Below are positions 58,601 to 64,000 of a stretch of 64,000 nt of DNA, piece after piece. This DNA comes from Monosiga brevicollis MX1. Taxonomy: Eukaryota; Opisthokonta; Choanoflagellata; Craspedida; Salpingoecidae. A model generated the notes under the pieces. It worked only from the letters and a program-made list of their open reading frames with translations. It made no database searches and was not told the origin of the DNA. A program made the translations under genes and the position numbers. Within the stretch, counting starts at the first letter, position 1. Every line of letters starts with the position of its first letter. Where the stretch lies: contig NW_001865053.1 of assembly GCF_000002865.3 (NCBI RefSeq), forward strand, positions 411,949 through 475,948. Direction: 5' to 3'.

Positions 58601-59715
58601 CCGTTGGTTTTACTTTCGTGTCTGGATCAAGGATGCACTCAAGCGATTGTTCACGTGCACACTCGACAAAACGCCTGCGCAACCCGAGTTTCACGATTTG
58701 GACGTGGATGATCGGTTTGTCTCTGGGTCGGCTGCTTGTTGCCGCGACATGGCCGCCAAGTTACGTCCTTACATGTGTCCTGACTTTGGCCCGGCCCAGA
58801 TATCTCATCTGTTCTTTTGTGGTTTGCTGTTAATACGTCCCTCTCACTTGCCATTATAGTGGCCATTCCAACCAACAGCCGGGGTATTTACGACGACAAA
58901 TGCAATTTTACTTTTTTAAAATCTTGAGCCAATGCCACGCACAGCTCAACTACTTGGCCATGGCGCCGGCCATCCGCTGGTCATACAACGGTCGATGTGA
59001 GTACCAGCTCTCCCGCGCCCAACGCTTTGACAAGATTCTATGGACCTCTCTGCAGCTCATTCGCGGTCCCTGTTGCGGAAATATCCCTGCTTTAGATTTT
59101 CCTGTCTCATGGGAGGGCAGTGGGTATTGTTTGTCAGAGAAGGTGAGGCTTGACGACGTCATCAAGCTAGCGTAGGCGAGGTTAAGCTCACTTGTTCTGC
59201 GCATCGCTTTTGGACGCGAAAATTAGAATTTTTTCATTTCCATGCAATTTGCGGCATACAGCTTCTTTGTGACCCTTGCCACGGGGTTTGCAGGCTATTG
59301 GTGCGTGCTCATGGGCACTGCTCATCTTTCAGTCAGGTTGCGTGTCCACGTGCCCAAGAGCTTGATACTCACGCTTCAATTCTCGGCTACGGACCACGTA
59401 GGATCGTTGCGCACTATCATCGCAAGACATGGATCGAGCTGCGTGCCATTTATGGAGGCTTGCTGCACTCGCCCGTCTACTTTGGCTTCATCTCGGTCAT
59501 CTTGCTCAATAGCTCAATGCTGGCGTTTAGGTAATGCCTACATGAACCTGGGCTCGCATGTTTGACGTGCTGATCATCTGTGGCAACAAACTCACGCCTG
59601 TGGTTCACGGTTCGCGTGGTCGTTTCATGCTGGCAATAGTATCGTCACCTTCCATTATCGCATCTACTACGTCGTAGCCGACGGACAGACAGAGCAATGC
59701 GAAACAGACTTATAA
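55658..59715 (+). CDS. Multi-pass membrane protein, unknown family
   Basis: Seventeen exons close in frame to 761 residues: 55658-56253, 56409-56550, 56663-56701, 56787-56862, 56987-57081, 57166-57208, 57337-57376, 57472-57541, 57686-57814, 57919-58041, 58152-58224, 58298-58369, 58406-58525, 58600-58714, 58860-59142, 59337-59530, 59640-59715. Residues 1-200 are Ser/Thr/Asn/Pro-rich and probably cytosolic and disordered. Then about nine hydrophobic helices follow, e.g. SSYILVPAGVLLP, IALTTLIFAALPL, IIYGIFTGLLAILF, AASILSQIVLLLLIYPF, ADYVFIILLSAWVISF, YQAAATVILLFIVFF, VYFGFISVILLNSSMLAF. A polar 95-residue loop (RRQMQFYFFKILSQCHAQLN, Cys-rich near GPCCGNIPA) lies before the last helix. I do not recognise the family; a channel, transporter or receptor role is open. 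The exon at 57166 and the junction at 59142/59337 are the least certain. Confidence 0.65.
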
Positions 59716-60334
59716 GGCCCTGTATTGAGCAGTTGTTGCCAAGCACCCGCCTGCCTTATCAGTCGTCAAGCCGCAAAGCGGCTCTGTGTGGTCCCGTGCA
59801 ATGGACAAACCAAATTTTTCATCTCAATCATCGATGCGCTGATGCGAGCCGCTGGACAGCCACGCCACAGTGTCTGTACTTTATTGCCCCGCGCTTTTAA
59901 ATGTACCACACCTTCGTCGTCCTAGTCCGTAGCGCGCCTCTATCATCATTGAGATGAAACTAATAATTGAGAGAATTTTGATCCATCAGGCGATATGTAT
60001 CAACGTGAACCACTGTGTCGTGCGAATCGTTCGAAAAGATTGGTGCTTCAGTTCGAAATCAATTCAGAGAGGAGCTGGTTCGGTTCAGAAAGGGGCTAAT
60101 ATGGGAATGCAAAGTCAAGTCACTCCAAGATAATGGGTCCGGCGTGCCTTTAAGAAAGAATAACAATAATAATAAAAAAACTAAGATGATGGTGAAAAAG
60201 GATGCAAATGCAAAACAAAGGGGGCTGCTGAAGCAGGGCAAGGCTTCTTGACTAAGGATCGACCTCTGGTCACACAGAAAGAGTCACATATTGAAACACG
60301 CAATGGAAACCACCAAATGACGCGCATCGTATGT
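59716..60334. other. Convergent intergenic region
   Basis: 619 bp between stops. An AT-rich stretch (AATAACAATAATAATAAAAA near 60161-60180) may carry poly(A) signals. Nothing else noted. Confidence 0.45.
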
Positions 60335-62441
60335 TCAACACAGCTGGCACGGCAGAGGGCGGATGTGTGCTTGGCGGTGTTTGGCGATGAGTGCATCGAG
60401 CGTGGGTTCCGAGGGCTGGTGTGCAAAGCGAAAACCTTTGCTGTCATGATAGATGAGAAAGTTGTACTTTGAGTTTTTGTGAACGACCGTCATGCTAGCG
60501 CATGCAAAGGGCGAACGGCGCACGACGAAGCTGCCGTCGAGGGCTTGTAGCTTGCTCTATGTGGATGCGCAGGCCGAGAGGATTCAGGCGGCGGTGTGAG
60601 AACACGAGACAAGTGACAATCAACTCAATGGGCAGGTAGTGCGGCAGTGCGCAAGCAAAGGCATTTGTAGACAAACACATCGTATAACTGAGGCCAAAGC
60701 TTACCAAAGCCTGTGTTGTCGAGACCCCGAGTTGGTTCCAATCAGGTAGGAAGGTGGGCCGCAGGTCGGTCAGCTGAGGTTGGGCCTCTACACCCACGGT
60801 GCGGGCGCGACGACGTGCTATCCGGGGGCTGCTTCGGCCACGCGTGAGACTGCGGGGACGAGGGTTGAGCTCAGTTCCGATTTCGGCCTCTGAGTCACTG
60901 GCCTCAGCCTGAGTTCGCGCGGCCACGGGTAGACTGTTGACCAGGGAGAAACGCATTAACGAATCGGCCTGCGCGCCATCGAGCTTGAGCGAAGAGCTGG
61001 AGGAAACACGGCGGATGGTGGTCCAGTTGGGGACCAGCGAATAGGGCAAGATACGATCCGGGTCCACTGAGTAGAGGTCCACCAGGGCTTGCAAAGTAGA
61101 GAAGTGGCGCTCGGTGTTTTGCAGGCGAAAGCCACAGGGCTCAAAGAAGATGAGGCGGTGATGTACAATGGGAGACTTGCTCTCAGTGAGCTTGAGGATA
61201 AGTTTGGCGTCATCACGGCCCGTAGTCGAAGAAGTGCTGCCCGAATGGGACACGATACGCTCAGCGCGAATCGAGAGCAAGAAAACGCCCGCACTGCGCG
61301 TGGCGGCACGGATTACAAAGGCACCATCCGGCAGTGCGGGTTTGGCCAGGTGGAGCTCAGCTTGGCGGGAGTTCATGTCGACCTTGAACCAAGTCTGGCC
61401 GATGTGAGGCATGAGAAGACGGTCCTCTGGGGCAAGCGCAATGACGCTTGGGGCTTCTTGCCGCGGTGAGGCGTAATAGGAGACCAGGTTGTAGAAAGAG
61501 TCAAAGCGTCGACCACCCAAATAAAGGAACTGGTTATCTTCACACTCGATGGTCTAAAACGAGCGAATGAAACAAGGAGGTTGGCAGCGAGTGAGGTTTG
61601 AAAGTCGTGAGTTGCGAGAGATAGAGAAGAGAGAAGAGAGAAGAGAGAAGAGAGAAGCGCGAACCTGAGTGACGAGGTTCTCCTGATCGTCTTTGAAGAT
61701 GAGGGAGAAGCAGGTGGTGCTAATGGCCTCCTCGGCGTCATGGCGATGACCGATGAGAAAGGACTTTTTGGGCTCGCTCGCGAGACTGGCCCGCAAGGCA
61801 GGTTCGCTGAGAGTGGGGCGATAGAAAGAGAGCTGCTGGGAGACATGGTCAACGTAGCGCTCGTCGCACGAGGTTTCGCTGCCGGGGAAAGAATGGAGGG
61901 AGCTTGATGACGAGGCGTGCTGGACGCTCATGGCGTGCTGGGGTGGGATAGGGGAGGCGGACGTCGATGAAAGGGCACGGTTGTGGATGAGCGGAGAAAC
62001 GGGTCGCGGGAGTGCATGGTTGGGCTGGGGCCAGGGCAGGCCGAGAGCCTCCGATTGAAGTTTGACGGGAGAGCTGGGAGGTTGAACACTGCTAGCAGCG
62101 CTGTGGTTGGTGCCGACCGAGGACGCACGACTGCGGCGCTGGAGAGCTGGGTGCAAGCGGCCAGGGCTGAGGGAGCGGGCTTCTGAGCTATACATGTCGG
62201 AGAGGACACCAGAGCTGCTCATGGCGCCGAGGCTGCTGTTGGGCTGCGTGCCCCAGCTCAGCTTGCCGCCGCTGCCGTTGCTGGAGGTTGTGAAGGTGTT
62301 GAGGGGCCCGAGGCTGGGCTTGCCGGAATTCATGATGGTGTCAATCGCCGAGCCGGAAGAGGAGCGGCGCAAGCGCAAAGGAGCGTAGCCCTCAGAGGCC
62401 ACTTCCGCGGTGAAGGACTGCGTGTTCAAGCGGCTCAGCAT
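60335..62441 (-). CDS. Three-SH2-domain protein
   Basis: Three exons (62441-61665, 61553-60705, 60556-60335) close to 615 residues. Residues 1-200 are Ser/Pro-rich and disordered. SH2-1, about 205-288: FLIG (228-231) at the FLVR position and a C-terminal half FDSFYNLVSYYAS; Gly replaces the phosphotyrosine-binding Arg. SH2-2, about 314-423: TWFKVDMNSRQAELHLAKPA, FVIR (Arg 341), VHHRLIFF, FSTLQALVDLYS, with an inserted loop at 360-375. A Ser/Arg-rich linker with RGRSSPRIARRRARTV follows. SH2-3, about 531-600: DWNQLGV, FVVR (Arg 555), YNFLIYHDSKGFRFAH, LDALIAKH. SH2 domains bind phosphotyrosine; two of the three keep the key Arg. No kinase or other catalytic domain is present, so it looks like a tyrosine-signalling adaptor. 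Multi-SH2 proteins without animal counterparts are known from choanoflagellates. Confidence 0.85.
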
Positions 62442-64000
62442 GATGGCGGTACCTCGGACTGAGCAGCCGGGTGCGACAAGCAGAACAGCACTTGTCAACC
62501 AGTGCGAGAGCGGCGGACGTGTCTAATATCCAAAAGTTGCTGTGGGAAGGAAAATGGGCACCTATGTTGCCGTGCGTCGCTAAAAGGTGGTGGGAGGAGA
62601 CGAAAGCCGGGGAAATATTTGCAACATCCGTCAGGCAGGATAAGGAATCAAGCAGGGATTGGGGCCGAGGTCCAAGGAAGTACGGGGACCGGAGCTGAAC
62701 AAGGCCGCTTGCCCGCTCACTCATCAGGGTTGGCCAACCCAAATACCGACCTGTGGACCGTCAAAACGAAGAGTGATTTGGGGAACGCCGGTGTGTGAGT
62801 GGGAAAATGCGCGTATGGGGCGGTCATCCAGAAAGGGGGGAGGGGTGGGGGGAGCCTTGGGGCTGGGACGAATATGTAGGTTGGTTCAAGGCCAAACACC
62901 AAACACACACACAAAAGACTACAAAGGCAGCCAATCCACCCCACAACAGCTGCAGGTGGTGGCTGGCGAACGTGATACTGTTGTGCTAGCCTTGAGCTAT
63001 TCGCGGAAAATGACCTGTCGTGGCTTTTGTAGTGTGGGCGGCTCGGGAATGTCGAGACAGTGCCAGGTGGCAGGCGGTGATGGTGATGCTTGGGGCGGCG
63101 TGAATGGATGCCATCTGCCTGCTTATGACCGTGTGACCCTCGGTTTTGGACGAGACGAGATGGCATATCGAGCGTTGCCAAACAAAAGACCGGGTGTCTC
63201 TGGGTTGGTGAATAAAGGGTTCCAGGTCACGCGCTGAGAGGAGAGAAGAGAAGACCCAAAAAGTGCCGTCATTTTGTGGGGACGTTGGGGGTGTAATATG
63301 TCTTACCCCAGGACATGTTGGGTCAGAGGTGAGGACGGTGAGGGGGTGAAGTGTGACGTATACATGAGTTGCTCTTCACACACACACACATTCCACTCTC
63401 TCTCACTCTCTGTTTGTTTCTGTGAGGACGTCTTACTTGTTGTCTTCTCTATCGCTCTGGCCCGTCACTCTGTGTGGTTGTGCTGCCGGCCCCTGACTGT
63501 CCACGCGGATCCGCATTGGACCCAACCCAAGACTCTGTGGCTGTCGCCGCAGACTTTGCAAGGTGGCCCCAACCCCCTTTTGAGTGATCAAGTTGGGAAA
63601 ATAACCAACGTTGCCGTCGGACCAAACCATAACAGCCGAATCTCATGTTGTGAATTCGCACGAAAGACCAAACAAGTTTGGCCCATAATCAGACGCTTTT
63701 TGGCTTGTCTTCCTTACGTCAACACCAGCCAACTTAGTTGGAATGAACAGTGCGCGGCGTCCCGAATGACGCAATTGCCATCACCTACAACAGAGCCCTT
63801 TCCCCAGGCAGGGAAGCACCTTAGGCACAGTGTCACGCCTGGTCTCCGACCTGACTGACCATTTGAGTCTGGCCTGCCAAGCCCTACTGTGGCATGCTCC
63901 CCCACCCCCACCCCTGTGTGTATGGATGTGCAGCAGGGTGCCAGATGCCATTTCATGCCCCTCGTTTACCTGCTAAAGAAGTCGGCCTAGTCTGCGCATG
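62442..64000. other. Right-end region, no gene supported
   Basis: 1.56 kb upstream of the triple-SH2 gene. A CA run and CT-rich stretch at about 63379-63412 resemble the pyrimidine tracts seen before other plus-strand genes. A 194-codon frame at 63274-63858 crosses them but has no recognisable domain. A gene may begin here and continue past the window. Confidence 0.4.

Overview
This is a gene-dense eukaryotic nuclear window. It has about 24 protein genes, most of them cut by many short GT-AG introns of roughly 50-150 bp, two tRNA genes, many CT/GA and GT/CA microsatellites, and one assembly gap (32706-33442). No operons, transposons, viral elements or CRISPR arrays are visible. The mix of animal-like genes (a three-SH2-domain protein, TOP3B, erlectin, MSS4/RABIF, CCDC51-like) with compact spacing and intron-rich, GC-rich genes suggests a choanoflagellate, for example a relative of Monosiga brevicollis. 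That identification is inference from gene content, not a database match.

Layout. 1-5577: erlectin (partial at the left edge), MND1 (minus strand, stop codons 13 bp apart) and a coiled-coil protein. 6124-11328: VPS53 (minus). 11640-12074: two identical initiator tRNA-Met genes. 12663-19417: ACTR5/ARP5, a dCMP-deaminase homologue lacking all three zinc ligands, and a CCDC51/Mdm33-like mitochondrial protein (minus). 19946-24647: VPS37A and a RING-H2 protein. 25421-31903: a MAPEG-family protein (minus) and TOP3B. 32500-33504: remains of a possible gene across the gap. 33774-39310: three intronless genes (Kelch, Q-rich, unknown). 39589-44220: DHX40 and RABIF/MSS4 (minus). 44845-53857: a GH31 glucosidase, a PAP2 phosphatase, cyclin L (minus) and an EXS/ERD1-like protein. 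55658-59715: an unrecognised multi-pass membrane protein. 60335-62441: the triple-SH2 protein (minus).

The genes do not form one pathway. Several act in endomembrane traffic and protein quality control: erlectin, VPS53, VPS37A, RABIF, the EXS protein and possibly the RING ligase. Others act on nucleic acids: MND1, ARP5, TOP3B, DHX40 and cyclin L. I rebuilt exon structures by hand from splice signals, reading phase and remembered protein families. Where I give exon coordinates the phases close to an uninterrupted frame, but no transcript evidence was available.

The points most worth checking are the apparently zinc-less dCMP-deaminase homologue, the triple-SH2 protein whose first SH2 lacks the FLVR arginine, the strand-polar pyrimidine tracts upstream of many start codons, and the orphan multi-pass membrane protein.
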